Shown: positions 45,700 to 56,570, numbered from the stretch's first letter. The stretch is DNA of 64,000 bases from Reticulitermes speratus (GCA_021186555.1 JAJKFL010000014.1:33042033-33106032); one strand, 5' to 3'. Translations and numbers: made by a program. Notes: generated from the letters alone by a model not told the origin.

Positions 45700-45910
45700 G
45701 CCTAGTGGTATCTATATGTGCCACCTGCTGTAACGTTCAGAAGCTCTGCGTTTTGCCCACAGAATGTATTTACTTGTTTCACGTGACTCACAATATTTAC
45801 CGATTATTACCCTAAACAGCATCAAGCGATTGGTCGTTATAATGGAGACGGACTGTGTTCTCTGTGAGGTACAAACTGAAGCTTTATATTGTGATTAAAT
45901 GAAGCTCCAA
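45700..45910 (-). mobile_element. R5 repeat copy
   Basis: The plus strand shows R5 in reverse order: TATATGTGCCACCTGCTGTA, AAGCTCTGCGTTTTGCCCAC, GTCGTTATAATGGAGACGGA then CTGTGTTCTCTGTGAGGTAC. The antisense frame METDCVLCEVQTEALYCD parallels the frame ETEGVYYAVRTESLNMI at 29320, which confirms these two are homologous. Confidence 0.7.
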
Positions 45911-45965
45911 GACATGCTACGAATGCAATGGTCACACTCGCGGCTTAATGAGATGCGGTCATCAG

Positions 45966-45993
45966 CCCCCGGGGGGGGGGGGGGGAGGGGGGG
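45966..45993. repeat. C5-G15-A-G7 homopolymer tract
   Basis: CCCCC (45966-45970) is followed by fifteen G (45971-45985), one A and seven G. It is a self-complementary and G-quadruplex-capable tract. Exact length is uncertain in any read-based assembly. Confidence 0.85.
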
Positions 45994-46379
45994 TGCTAGA
46001 TGCAAAAACTGACAGACTGATTGTCAGTTGCACAGTGAATTAAACTGGACTTCGATCCCTTCTTCAAAGTGTTAAATAACTTAATCTGGTCCAGAATACG
46101 GTGTTTAATTATTTTCGTTCTTCAGTTTTATTGATGGAGATTTTTAAGTTATGTTTCCTTTAATGTCGTTTAGTTTAAACAAATCCCGTTGTAAATTCTT
46201 CCATGAGCACGAAAATATTGCTGGATCTACTGCAAGTAATAAAGCGTTTAACCCGTAACAGCCACTGGTTACATGTCTACCATTTTTTCTGTTATAAGTT
46301 TTGCATTTTGCCCAGTCTGTTCGTTATACGTTTATTATTTCGATTCTTAGAATAATTAGCTGCTATTTACTAAACACTA

Positions 46380-46790
46380 TCCTGTTCATCTTTGTGCTGG
46401 AGACAAATTATGTTTCTGTGAGATAGAAATGAAACTGTTACATAACATTTTTATTTACTTCAAGCTTTATAAGAGCTAATGGCCTTTTGTTAATAATAAT
46501 AGTAATAATAATAATAATAATAATTTCGACGTCTGTTTGCCAATATTTGGTGGCTTCCTTGATACATAAATTAAACAATGTATGTGATAATGTGACTCCA
46601 CGTCTAACACACATAATGTTCCTCTAGACTCCATACTTGCTCAAGTTCCTGAACTAACTTACACATATGAGGTCCTTTTACATATACGATGCGTATTATT
46701 CTCTCCAAACACTGCGATATGACCTTTTTGTGCTTATCAATGTTCAGGCCGGTTGACAGCGTCGATGCCCTTTTGATATTCAATGAACTT
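46380..46790 (-). pseudogene. LINE reverse-transcriptase domain remnant
   Basis: On the minus strand FIEYQKGIDAVNR (46788-46750) corresponds to reverse-transcriptase motif A, 'FIDYQKAFDSVNR'; the first catalytic aspartate position reads D in GID. After a gap, VRRGVTLSHTLFNLCIKE then ATKYWQ (46610-46535) corresponds to motif B, 'VRQGCxLSPxLFNxYI'. A microsatellite (AAT)n at 46492-46524 follows, and the YADD region is not readable. A block resembling SQKHNL (about 46420) may be the post-YADD helix. It has multiple stops and is dead. Confidence 0.65.
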
Positions 46791-46829
46791 TACAATTAAT
46801 ATGAAAGATACTTAATTCTTCTCTTATAT

Positions 46830-46925
46830 ATTTGTTTCTTTGCCTGGGTTTCTGTGCCTTGATACACTTCTAAGAAATCTCATGTCACTTGTTGAAGTGC
46901 ACTTTTGTCTCTTGCATTTCATGAG
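46830..46925 (-). pseudogene. LINE post-RT segment, out of order
   Basis: The minus frame CTSTSDMRFLRSVSRHRNPG then KETN (about 46900-46830) matches the 'SEMRFLRSV...R.RNE.IR' segment that follows the reverse transcriptase in LINE ORF2. Here it lies on the 5' side of the motif A/B block, which implies two separate fragments side by side or a rearrangement. Confidence 0.5.
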
Positions 46926-46929
46926 TTCA

Positions 46930-47235
46930 TCTTTCGTGAAATGAACTTAGTATTGACATGATTTCATACTCATATAACTTTAAAACTAGGCCCTCTTTTA
47001 ACTTCTCTCGTGGTTTTGCAGTATAGCACCACCGTCTGGGTTTAAAAGTCATACGACCTTACGGAGTGTGTGTCTCACATTTCAGGCAGAAGGAAGTTGT
47101 TCCTGCTGTGTGTGTTACGTAAAGCCGTATTTGTGCATGTTGTAACGTTCTCATGGCGGTGATTTTATCAGATTTTGTTCTGGTAGTTGTGTCACCGGTT
47201 TGGGCACCGTTCTGTTTACACCTTTAGCGTCGACG
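46930..47235. other. No recognised gene
   Basis: Nothing recognised; no frame of note. Confidence 0.35.
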
Positions 47236-47239
47236 TGAT

Positions 47240-47300
47240 ATCCACCTACCAGACTCTCCGGTGTCACAACTCAGGAAACCACAATCTGAATAGTGCCTGG
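47240..47300. mobile_element. FB MITE, right-arm fragment
   Basis: GATATCCACCTACCAGACTC then TCCGGTGTCACAACTCAGGA and AACCACAATCTG is an FB right arm. No left arm was seen. Confidence 0.45.
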
Positions 47301-47639
47301 ATTACTAAGTGTAAATACATTCCATACCTAAGATAACAAAGAGGATTTTTGCGCACGATATTGCAATGTAATGGCACACTCAGCTGTTCAATCGTCCTGT
47401 TCGATAAGACTATGACCTTCACTTGTACGGTGGGTGAGACATGACAGCCGAGAGCTTACAATAGTCAGGATATACAGTATTTGTTTAGTATCCGGTCTTG
47501 GCCCGGCCTTTCATCAAGACATGTTTTTCTGCTACAACGTGTAACAAATCTAAAGTTATTTAAGAATAAATAATTTTTTCTGTGGCTGTACAGCCCAAAT
47601 CTTTTTTAGGCCGCTTCTTTTTTGAGGTTTATAGATCAT

Positions 47640-47735
47640 ACACAATTAGACACACACGCACATGCACAAACCACACACACCAAAACGTACACCCCCCACC
47701 CACCCACACACACACACACATACACACACACCCGG
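47640..47735. repeat. (CA)n and C/A-rich tract at the SINE-1 tail
   Basis: CACACACACACACACATACA then CACACACCC joins directly to the SINE-1 3' side. In the 11233 copy the same position carries a short ACACATACACAC stretch (minus strand), so this microsatellite probably grew from the SINE tail. Confidence 0.75.
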
Positions 47736-47905
47736 TAGGACTCCTCTGAGCGAGTGATCAGCCCGTTGGAGAAGCCGCTGCCTACACATCACACACAACA
47801 AACTTAGGAGACGAACATCCATACTCTCAGCGCGATTCGAACCCGCGATCCCAGCAGTCAAGCGGCCGCAGACGTACGCTTGGACCGCACGGCCACCGAG
47901 ATCGG
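47730..47905 (-). mobile_element. SINE-1 copy
   Basis: Read on the minus strand from 47905: CCGATCTCGGTGGCCGTGCG then GTCCAAGCGTACGTC (A-box side), then CGCGGGTTCGAATCGC with a B-box-like GGTTCGAATC (about 47827-47836). The body matches the 11233 copy through AGGACTCCTCTGAGCGAG. It also shows that the window-start copy lacks its B box. Confidence 0.75.
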
Positions 47906-47924
47906 TAAATAAATCACTTATTGT

Positions 47925-48180
47925 CGATTATTATCGCCACGCGCTACTCCACGGTCGAGTTATTGCTATTGATCTCTGTCTGTTATTATAGATTAATGTA
48001 AATTGGGTGTTGTCCATTGTTATCGCCACGCGCTGCTCCAGGACTCCTTTCCTCTGTCATTTCTTTGTTGTTGCACAGACTTAGCGTCAATTTCATTTAT
48101 CGGAGACCTGTCATCTGGTTGTGTTATGTTGTACTTGACGCTAGCTGTTTCTCCTGCAACCCGGCATGCATGGCGCTTAG
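47925..48180 (+). repeat. R6 repeat with duplicated head
   Basis: ATTATCGCCACGCGCTACTC then CACGGTCGAGTTATTG at 47928 recurs as GTTATCGCCACGCGCTGCTC at 48018, about 90 bp apart. Downstream, TCTGTCATTTCTTTG and GCGTCAATTTCATTTATCGG then AGACCTGTC match the R6 copy at 16375. The two frames of 73 and 84 codons crossing it are not credible genes. Confidence 0.5.
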
Positions 48181-48184
48181 GGTG

Positions 48185-48635
48185 TCATATAAACGGGGAT
48201 ACGCCCAGATCCATGGAGAGATTTTTTGTTGTATATGACACGGCACATCCCGTATGATCCTAAAACTATTATTAAAACTTCAATCTTCTGTCTCTATGTC
48301 CTGAGGAGGTATGGTTGCCACAGGTGTAATACCACACACACACTCCTTCACTCTTTATTTGATTGCCTAGGTGGTTTGTTTAGAGGTTTCAGTAGTTCAG
48401 GTTGTGTAATGTCGAATTGTAGAATGACTGCCAAGTAATGGATTGAAAGGGATGTGGAAGTTGTCGTGGTCTAACTTGAGCTTTGCTTGGAGGGACTGAA
48501 TAAAACTACGAAAACTCAGTATAGTCGATATCCCTAACGAAATTCAAATCGAACAAACCGAGGTGGTCACAGGTTGGTTCAACTTGCTGGGCAAAGCAGC
48601 CCACTTTCACATGACATCACCGCGCGTAACAAGAG
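48185..48635. other. No recognised gene
   Basis: No family or domain recognised. Confidence 0.35.
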
Positions 48636-48639
48636 TAAC

Positions 48640-48918
48640 TTCAGTGATGGCTCCCTGGGTTGTTACACCGTGTAGGGTAATACGTTTGTGCGGACGTTTC
48701 GAAAGGGGGTATGTTTTGAACAGGATTACCCCCTCTTTCCTGTCTGTAGCTCTGATTGGCCAACTTCCCACATATTAGACGAATTTTCCTCCCTTCACTA
48801 ACTTCAGCATCCACCTGAACCAGTTAAGTCCCTCAGAAGAAGGAGGCAGCACGTTCCTCCGAAACGTCGGAGCATACTTATTATCGTACACGGTGTAATA
48901 ACCCAGAAGACTTATAAT
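48640..48918. mobile_element. FB MITE, full-length copy
   Basis: Left arm: CTTCAGTGATGGCTCCCTGG then GTTGTTACACCGTGTAGGGT and CGGACGTTTCGAAAG. Right arm: ACGTTCCTCCGAAACGTCGG then ATCGTACACGGTGTAATAAC and CCAGAAGACTTATAATTTG. Both arms have the same blocks in inverted order with about 150 bp between, so this copy best defines the family. Confidence 0.75.
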
Positions 48919-48919
48919 T

Positions 48920-50240
48920 TGAGTAACATCAGCTGTGAATACTTGAAATCATACGTACATAAAACTGACTTCAGGATTGAAAAATCTGTGACAGCTTGCC
49001 TTAGATCATTGAGTATGATCACTTTCAGCTTCAGGAACATTCAGTTTTATACCCAAATGAGATATTTTGATTTAGATATTGCAAGCAATGCACTCGGTTT
49101 CTGATATGTCAAGATTAATGTATGCACGTAGATTCTCTTCCGCCTTGTTTTCAAAAATTATATTCAGTAAAATTATCCGTTTTTTCTTATTTCCAAGAAA
49201 TGGAAAAAACTGAGATGTTACATTACTTTAAAATAAAGGAATTACAGTCGCCCTGTCATTTATAGCTTTTTAGAATGTTCAGAGTGAGGAGTGCAGGAAG
49301 CCATTAATAGAAGAAACAAGAGAGCAGAGACATGCAGATCTTTAGAAAACTTCTAGAAACTTCCCTTGAAGGAAGGGGTGCGGAGGTAGGAAGTTGTAAA
49401 AAGAATAAAATTGGGGAGGGAAAGCACATTCTTGAAGAGATTGTAATGTAAAGAGGTTATGTGAGGTAGGTAATCTGGTTTGTCGAGGAATTACCCTGGA
49501 GTTTGTCCCTTTCGTGTGAGTCTTTTTATCTCTCTCTCTCTATATATATATATTTTTTTTCCCCCACCTGCATAGAAGAGATATGGGTTGTACCCGGAAA
49601 TGTTTCCGTCTGCCATAATAAAGTTCTTATTAAGGCTTGCATCAAATATATTCCTACATTTTAATTTTTCTTGGAAGACCAACGTTACTACTCTGAATAT
49701 TGAAATTTTTTTTCTTTTTTGACATACACAAATCATAAAAATAAAACAGAAGGAGCTCGTGTCATGCTAAAAACTCACTTCATTTTGTACCCTTAATTCA
49801 ATAAGCAAAACTCTGAATTCCAGAAATGTAGTTGTCTTTATTCTTCATGCCTTTGTATATTCAGTTTTGAAGTTAAGTCTGGTAGTTTGCCTCAGTTTCC
49901 ACATTGAACGTGAAATATTAAGCTTCTCGCTCGCCGCCACTATTCCAGTTTGTTGGAGGTTTGGTCCACGTCTTTTAGTTTAGTGTACTGCGTTTTAATA
50001 TTAGCTTTCTACTCATCATGTGTAAAGAAGGTTCTATTTTCTTTCGGCTCGCACATAACGCGTAACGTGTAAAACACACGTTTTTCATTTCTCGTAGAAT
50101 TTGTGTTGGTAAAACTGAAACAAATATATTTTCTTAATGCCTTTTTTTTCTGATGGCGTAAATTTACGGTCTTAGAAAAAATGGGCCCAAAAATCTTTAT
50201 GGGAGTTTTTACTTGTGGGGCATGTCAAAGAGTAACATGT
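48920..50240. other. No recognised gene; CT/AT/T simple tract
   Basis: A compound tract TCTCTCTCTCTCTATATATA then TATATTTTTTTTCCCCC lies at about 49528-49565. An 81-codon minus frame at 49736 overlaps it. No domain recognised elsewhere. Confidence 0.4.
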
Positions 50241-50246
50241 ACATTG

Positions 50247-50712
50247 CGAGATTTCAGGCTGCCTCCGCAGAGTGTACGGGGTCTTTGCTCTTCTGGGTTG
50301 TTACGCAGAGCTTATTGGTTTTTGTTACTGACCTTTCAAGGGTCAAGCAGTCAAATTTTCAAAGTGGCCTCCTTTCTTCAGAGGTTTCCGCCCCAATTTT
50401 GTGTATTCATTTTTCGTTGCTGTCATCCGTGCTACATTCCCAAAATATTAGCAAGCATTCCCCTGAATTTAAAATGCTCTGAATTTCTTCGCGAATTTAA
50501 ATTTTATGTTGAAACATATTTTAATCACTATAGCGTCGGGTCTTACGCAACATGGTCAGTAAGCTTTTACGTAATATACTCAGTGGTTTCAGCAAGTCAC
50601 AAAAAAAATATTGCTTGCTCCTTGAAGACGGTACCGATAGGTAGACCCGAAACTTCGGCAAACAACTACCAAGTTACGCTGCGTAACAACCCAGAAGAGC
50701 GAAGACCTCAAC
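50247..50712. mobile_element. FB subfamily 2 MITE
   Basis: Starts GAGATTTCAGGCTGCCTCCG, the same as the element at 61917. The left arm GGTCTTTGCTCTTCTGGGTT then GTTACGCAG (50279-50308) is inverted in the right arm TGCGTAACAACCCAGAAGAG then CGAAGACCTCA. The inner part of the right arm contains CCCGAAACTTCGGCAAACAA. The 179-codon plus frame (50181-50720) covers the whole element and owes its length to it. Its C-terminus, NNPEERRPQRV, is the FB arm peptide. Confidence 0.75.
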
Positions 50713-50727
50713 GTGTATAGTAACAAT

Positions 50728-50940
50728 CCTTGCTATGATAAATAAAATAAATAAAATAAAATAAGCCTATAACATCCCATGAGGGCAAAGGCCTCCTGCT
50801 ATGTGCAGGGTGAGCTCTGAGAGTGCTCGCTAGGTGAGCTAGTCCTAGCAAGCTGTTGGGTACTAACACGTGATCCTACCAGATCTGGGTTACAAGTGGC
50901 CATGAGTTAAAACTAGTTGGGGACTGAGACTGACCACAGA
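50728..50940 (-). mobile_element. (AAATA)n tract and adjoining non-LTR 3'-end-like block
   Basis: (AAATA)n spans about 50731-50763. Read on the minus strand, the adjacent block ends GGCAAAGGC-complement then ATGGGATGTTATAGGCTTAT and runs into TATTT repeats, which is how some non-LTR 3' ends terminate. The family assignment rests on memory and layout, with no coding motif. Confidence 0.35.
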
Positions 50941-50944
50941 AAGT

Positions 50945-52780
50945 AGCTTGCATAATTTTCTTTATAATTAGTGTTTGACTTTATCCTAGAGTCTTTTCTA
51001 GCATGATCTGCTTCTAGCCTGATATTTTGCCATAGCTTGCACAGTTTACATAATTATAGTGTCTGAACTGTTCTTAGTGACTTGCTATGAAGACGATATA
51101 AAATAAAGAATTAAGTGCAACAGGTTGTGCTATGATGGCGGTATTCTTAATTTAATTAAATATTAGCAGACGATAGATAATGAATACGTTCAGAATCGCA
51201 TAAAATTTTTTGCGGCGTGGTCTTTTCGAACAGGGGTTTAAAAATATTTTCAGAATGTGTGTAAATTGTTGTGGTTAATTTATTGTCTGAGAATAATAAT
51301 ATAATAATAGACCCATGCACTCATATCACAACATACATCAGCCTACATCATGTAATGACACTTCGCGGATTAACATGGGCAAACCATTTGCTGTCAGTTC
51401 ACGTATCGACTGATGAGTTGAGACCAGTTCTGACCACTAAACAGAGCGAGGGTGGGGTCAGTTTTTCCATCATATGTACCAAGAAGGTAACCAGTTCAGG
51501 AAATTTAGTCTTGCTTCACAATGTATTTCGCAGAGTTGGTTAACCACAGTTGTCTTAACATGGATGCGGTAGGCACTTGTCTTATGCGTGTTCTCCTACT
51601 GCGTAACATGAAACATGTTGCACAAAAACGTTTCCTGCGGTTGTATCTTGCCCGAATTTACACACTTCCTGTGGAATGTAACACGAGGCGTGCATAGCAA
51701 AGAGATGACTAACACACGCTCCGATAACCCGGTGTGTGGGCGTGTGAGCATACCGTAAGGGAGCCGACGGCGAGCGACAGGCCATGATTGCCAGATGATT
51801 TAATATTCGTACATTACTACGCGGCAAGGAATACACCAGTGGTTGGTACAGTGTGGAAGAGTGCACAGTGATATGTAAAAAACACATTCCATAGCTATTA
51901 CAGCGGGAAAGTCGTAGCCATTACGATGAGCGGTAATAATTATGAGTAAGCCATTTGTTGCCCTGTGGAATATAATACCTTTTCCTGTGATTACACTGAT
52001 GATTTATTGATATTCAGGAAATACGTAGAATTATTCGAGAAATGGACGCAAATTTTGACCTTCAAACTACAGTATCACCGGAACACTGATCTATGACCTC
52101 ACCTGAGTATAATGAAGCAGGCCCCAGTGCAGCGGAAGTCTGTAACGCTCTTGTGAAATCGTCATTAAAATGTCATTTGGCGAGATACGCGGTCGCGGCC
52201 TCTGACAGTCATAACACAGCTGGGAACACTGTATTTGTTGGGGAACACTATTTTCGTTGCGGTAGGAACTAGACTTTTAAATATCTTTTGGTGTTTAACG
52301 GATTGAAATACAAATGTGTTGTTTGTTATATAACTGTAAGTAAAAGTATTGTTGCTTGATCATGTTACTCTGTCTGTCAAATTGTATATAACATGTAACT
52401 CAAAATTGTCAATAAAGCAACAGCACACGTTAGGGAAACGTTAGGGAATTTTAATCTTTTATTTGCCGGACTGCTGCGTCCACAAGGTCCTTCGACCGGC
52501 CATCCCAACAAGCTTTTTGAGTTTTCCTTCGTCTTCGAGCAAATGATGAGATGGTTCTTGAGATTCCCTAATTGCTACTGCATGCTCCTTATACAGCCCT
52601 CCCTATTTAAATTTATCAAAATTAGCCCCCTTGCTTTAATGTGTAAGGTAATGAAATTAAATTTCCAAATTATGCGCCGTAGCATTAATGAGAAATTAAA
52701 ATTTCGCGGCCCTTTTTTCCAGCTAATACTGTCACCATTCCAACATCTTCTTTTCCTGCGTTTTCAATTTTCATACTGCT
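50945..52780. other. No recognised gene
   Basis: A 101-codon minus frame (51887-51582) and a 90-codon plus frame (51271) show no domain. The block 51700-51790 is moderately GC-rich (CCCGGTGTGTGGGCGTGTGA). No repeat match in the window was found. Confidence 0.35.
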
Positions 52781-52784
52781 CTAC

Positions 52785-53160
52785 CAGAAAAACGAGCGGT
52801 CGAAGCCTTGGAACCTTTAACAAATTGATGCGTTTTCACCCCCCCCCCCCCCCCCGAGTGTAAAAGTGTCACTCACTACTCTCATGCGCTTCACTTTCTT
52901 CTTCTTCTGCTCTCCCTGTACCGAGAAACAAGATCTGTCCATGGACGAAGCGCTTAGTCGCAGGCCCGTCACCGCGGAGGTCTCGGTTTGGTTTCGGGCC
53001 AGCCTGTGTGCTTTATGGTGGGAAACGTTGCACTGGGACAGAGCTTTGTCTGAGAACTTCGGTTTTCCCCTGTCATGCCCCATAATTATCTGAATCTCAG
53101 TACTATTCCTATAAAAGAGACAAGGGAGCGAAGCCTGGGAACCTTCAGAAAGCGACATGC
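52785..53160. repeat. Poly(C)-associated repeat, copy 2, with flanking direct repeat
   Basis: A C17 run (52839-52855) begins the block shared with 13783: CTCGGTTTGG, CTGGGACAG and CCCATAATTATCTG. It is flanked by a diverged direct repeat, GAGCGGTCGAAGCCTTGGAA then CCTTTAAC at about 52793 and GGGAGCGAAGCCTGGGAACC then TTCAGAAAG at about 53125. That could be an old target duplication or a tandem unit. Overlapping frames on both strands are shadows. Confidence 0.5.
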
Positions 53161-53207
53161 TATCATTTAGTAGGGAAGCAACGCGTCTTTAAAAAGAGGG
53201 GAAAATC

Positions 53208-53355
53208 AAACTTGAGTCTTCTGTGATATGATGATTTTTAGTACGTTTTAGACAGGTTTAAAAGTCTTTGAAGAAGTTTCTGTTTTGAAGAAGGCCGAAC
53301 TAGGTTTCTCCGAAACGTTGGTACCGTTTATCAGACTATACGGCGTCCACAGGTA
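53208..53355. mobile_element. FB MITE copy
   Basis: Left arm AAACTTGAGTCTTCTGTGAT (53209), right arm GGTTTCTCCGAAACGTTGGT then ATCAGACTATACGGCGTCCA (to about 53350). The copy is short and asymmetric. Confidence 0.55.
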
Positions 53356-53424
53356 AGTAGACAGTCATTTTAATGCTTTTTTTATTCTATAAAATGCATT
53401 TCTTTACATAGGTCGATACCAAGA

Positions 53425-53660
53425 AGATGCATGCAGCAGCGGAGGTGTAGCTCCATGGATTCTTAACTTCGACGTGGATGGAAATGAATGTTTAGCTTTA
53501 CGCCTTTTCCCCATTACTCTGCGGAAAAGAGATCCCCTCACTCAGTTAATGGGTAGGCCCAACAGCTGGAAGCTGTGGAGAAGACAATATTCTCTTTCCC
53601 CTGTCTGGAATGAAACCCGGATTCATCGGTTACCAATTTCGTGCAATTGGGTTTATTATT
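53425..53660 (-). mobile_element. SINE-2 copy
   Basis: On the plus strand: GGAGGTGTAGCTCCATGGAT, TTTAGCTTTACGCCTTTTCC, CAACAGCTGGAAGCTGTGGA and CTCTTTCCCCTGTCTGGAAT, then AACCCGGATTCATCGG. The minus strand reads GGGTTTCATTCC (about 53607-53618) as a B-box relative. It provides the template for recognising the split copy at 62470. Confidence 0.65.
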
Positions 53661-54019
53661 GCCTAGCTGTACATTAATGGTGAATGTACCCGGGTAATGA
53701 ATGACCCGTATAGTTATTTTGCCTTTTTTACAATTTATAGAAGCTCCTACTAGGTTGTACATTCTCACATTCGTAACTAAGATACGGGCACAATTACTCT
53801 TTGAGGAGATTTATTGGCGCTGCAGTATAAAGCAACTGCCTCAGTAGGATGTTCATCTGTTATGTCCAACGACGCACCGAATTACAAGAAAGCGCCAAAT
53901 ACGCGTTTCAAATTGAGAGTTTCTTACAAAAACAGTAGCGTAATGAGCACTGAAGCAACAGAAAATAACGTGGAATTTGAATACAAAAATTAGTAATGCT
54001 TTTCTTTTTGTTTCTGGCT

Positions 54020-54300
54020 CTTTTTCTGTGAAGTAGGATAAATCGGTCAGTTAGTTACGGCGCACACGATCGAGGAATCTCTGTTCGATTCCCGAAAGGA
54101 CAGAGATATGCTTATTGTCTCCACAGCAATCAAACAGGCTCTGGGGCCCTCCCAGCTTCCTGTGAAGGTGGAAAACGTTCAAGCAACAGGGTCACGAACC
54201 TGACTGCCCACCGCTATCTAGCGATGAGGTTCAGAATGTGTGGGGCTATACCTCCATTGTCCCATGTCTTCGTAACGTAATGTCTGTTAAGCACAAAGCC
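54020..54300 (+). mobile_element. SINE-2 copy with good B box
   Basis: CTGTTCGATTCCCGAAAGGA (54082) carries a consensus-like B box GTTCGATTCCC. The body follows: GGCTCTGGGGCCCTCCCAGC, AACCTGACTGCCCACCGCTA, GGGGCTATACCTCCATTGTC and TCTTCGTAACG. The A box is degraded. Confidence 0.7.
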
Positions 54301-54689
54301 AATGTACATTTTCAAGTTTGTACCCTCAGTAAAACAAAAAGTGCACTTCTGTTAAATCTGCTAAGCGTCGAACATGGTGACCAAGTGTTTATTACTCTTC
54401 CTTCGCACTCGGAAGGTTCTCGATTTAAATCTAGACCCCTGTTCCAGTTATTCTGCGATTTATGGTGGTTTTGCTCAGTTATTCAATGTAGGTGCCAGGG
54501 TATTTTGAACTGGACAGCTGACCATTTTTTTTACACCTTTTCCAGTTCCCATTCACTAGTCATTCCATCATTCGACGCTACAGCCTTTAATCTTAATAGG
54601 TGAAAAGTGTCGTTATTTAAGCTATAAAAATGAATAAATAGATTTAAAACTTTATATCTGAGATTTCTACAACAGTAGCATATTAAAGC

Positions 54690-54840
54690 AGGATGTTCTG
54701 GAACGTTACGCCGTGTAGTTAGAGATTTATGTACCAACGTTTCGGAGGTATTTGCTGCTCTACCTACAAGGTTCTCTCGTTTCCTTGAAAATGGAAACAA
54801 CTAGCTCCGAAATATTGATACTTATCTACCAAATTTAAGG
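54690..54840. mobile_element. FB MITE copy
   Basis: Left arm GGATGTTCTGGAACGTTACG then CCGTGTAGTTAGAGATTTAT and CCAACGTTTCGGAGG. Core CTCTCGTTTCCTTGAAAATG. Right arm AACTAGCTCCGAAATATTGA then TACTTATCTACCAAATT. The minus frame reads TTRRNVPEHPAL. Confidence 0.7.
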
Positions 54841-54924
54841 TAGTTATTTGATGTTTAATAATTGCATGGTAATAAGTATGGTTTGCTCAGTGCAGTGAAA
54901 AATTTATTATGTAAAAGCGATGCT

Positions 54925-55055
54925 AAATAGAATGACGCCATATAGACCGGTACGTGGATGCTAACGTTTCAGAGCAACATTCTATCTCTGTCTTTAGGAT
55001 AGAAAATTTATCAGACGTTTTCTACCAAACTACGTGGCAGGATGTACCAGACCAT
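54925..55055. mobile_element. FB MITE copy, short
   Basis: GAATGACGCCATATAGACCG then TGCTAACGTTTCAGAGCAAC, and an inverted right arm GACGTTTTCTACCAAACTAC then GTGGCAGGATGTACC. Confidence 0.6.
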
Positions 55056-55299
55056 CGTTATTGTTTTACTCGTCACCATATTAATAGTTAATCTTAAAAT
55101 CCATGTGTTTAATTTCTGGGTTTTAAGATAAAGGTTTGTGAAATTTCTTGTCAGGCTCTGTGTAAAAAATACAAAGATTGCTCCTCACAGTTAATCGCTG
55201 CTAATCTGTAGGCTATAACGACATGGTTATTTGGCTGGTGCACAATACCTAGACTATGAATCCATCTTTGCACGAGTAATAGAGTCATCCCATACCAAC

Positions 55300-55350
55300 C
55301 CCTCGGAAACAAATTCCACACAACTACGTCGTAATTCAGCAGAAGCGACG
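55300..55350. mobile_element. FB MITE, right-arm fragment
   Basis: CCTCGGAAACAAATTCCACA then CAACTACGTCGTAATTCAGC and AGAAGCG resembles the outer half of an FB right arm. Low complexity of evidence. Confidence 0.4.
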
Positions 55351-55354
55351 GCCC

Positions 55355-56530
55355 CATAGTTTTTGTGTGTGCGTGTGTGTGAGCAAAGCTTCGATGGAAT
55401 ACAATTTACTACCAGACGGAGGTCGTAGATGCAGTCAATCTATACTCATCTGCGAAACCTGAAAATCTACTTGTCTTTTACTCTTTTTGTTGGAGAGTAC
55501 AATATATGTGTACAGAGACTGCGTATAGAAGGGGGGAATTGAATATAAAAGAGGTGGTTTGTATAAGGCACAATGCCAGAAAGTACGTACTGCCCTTTCC
55601 CTTCGAATGTTTAGTTACCACACAATAAGTTTTCTTCCACGGGAGGGTCAAGTTTGTGTTTGGACTGCAGCCAGAATCTAACCACGTCTATACGAAACCT
55701 AACTTTGTAGTAAACTTGGCAAGCAATTGAGAAATCTTTAGATATTTCTATAGAGCTTCAGTCGCAGATGTGCTGCTGGGTTCCACGCAATCTGCATGCA
55801 GACATTTCTCATTGCTAACGTTTCATATTAGCTCTGACGGCTATAATACTGAAGACAACAGTAAGTCTTAGTACTTTTCTTAGTTTGTTTAGCGGTACAT
55901 TTTATACTGTTATTATTTTACTTATTATTATTATTACTGTTGTTAGTTTATAATATATGAAATGTTTTTTCCTTTATGAAACTCACTTAGGAAACGTGTT
56001 TGCTGACGTCTCGCCTACAAAATGGAATGTTCAGTAAATATTCGCTTTCTTCATGCGATTTCTTAGTGATGAAACGCAAGTAGCCTTCGATGCCTCTAAC
56101 GCCCTACTTACTTATGAAGCCTGATAGTATGTATTAATCATTTTTCATAAGTTCTCAGACCAGCAAGTTGACGCAACTAGTAGAGTAATGATACTGACTT
56201 ATATTTTGGAAGTGATCAAATTAACCAATGACCGCTCTTTTCCACGACCTTCCAAGTCTAATGATTTTACTTCTTTACATCATATAATCCGAGATAATCT
56301 GTTGTTTTGTATTATGGTCAGGTGTAAACAAATGAATCAGCAAATTATCGTGAAGTAGATGCAAAGTAATTTCTTGCTTATCTGTGTCTCTTCCTTGCTC
56401 GGTAGGTGTAAATTACATAGATATATAAAATGCCAACTTAAACGTTTAGCAAAGTGTCATATATTACGACATATGCGTTTCGGCTCTATACCCGACTGAT
56501 TGCACGGTCTGAGACAGAAGTCATGTAGTA
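55355..56530. other. No recognised gene
   Basis: AT-rich, with a (TTA)n-like patch at about 55909-55935. No frame with a domain. Confidence 0.4.
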
Positions 56531-56535
56531 CCTTT

Positions 56536-56570
56536 CTGTAGCTCAGGTATTTCAAGGCATGCAGTTCTAA
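56536..56570. repeat. Left remnant of the ~54-bp minisatellite
   Basis: TAGCTCAGGTATTTCAAGGC then ATGCAGTTCT matches the unit TAGCTCAGGTAATTG found at 57120 and CCCAGGCAATTCAAGACATT at 57176. It lies across the LINE fragments from the main array, so the insertions appear to have split one array. Confidence 0.55.

Noticed and set aside
50181..50720. 179-codon ORF, the longest in the window
   Set aside because: It spans an FB subfamily 2 element from end to end and its C-terminus (NNPEERRPQRV) is the element's arm. Length is explained by the repeat, not by a host gene.
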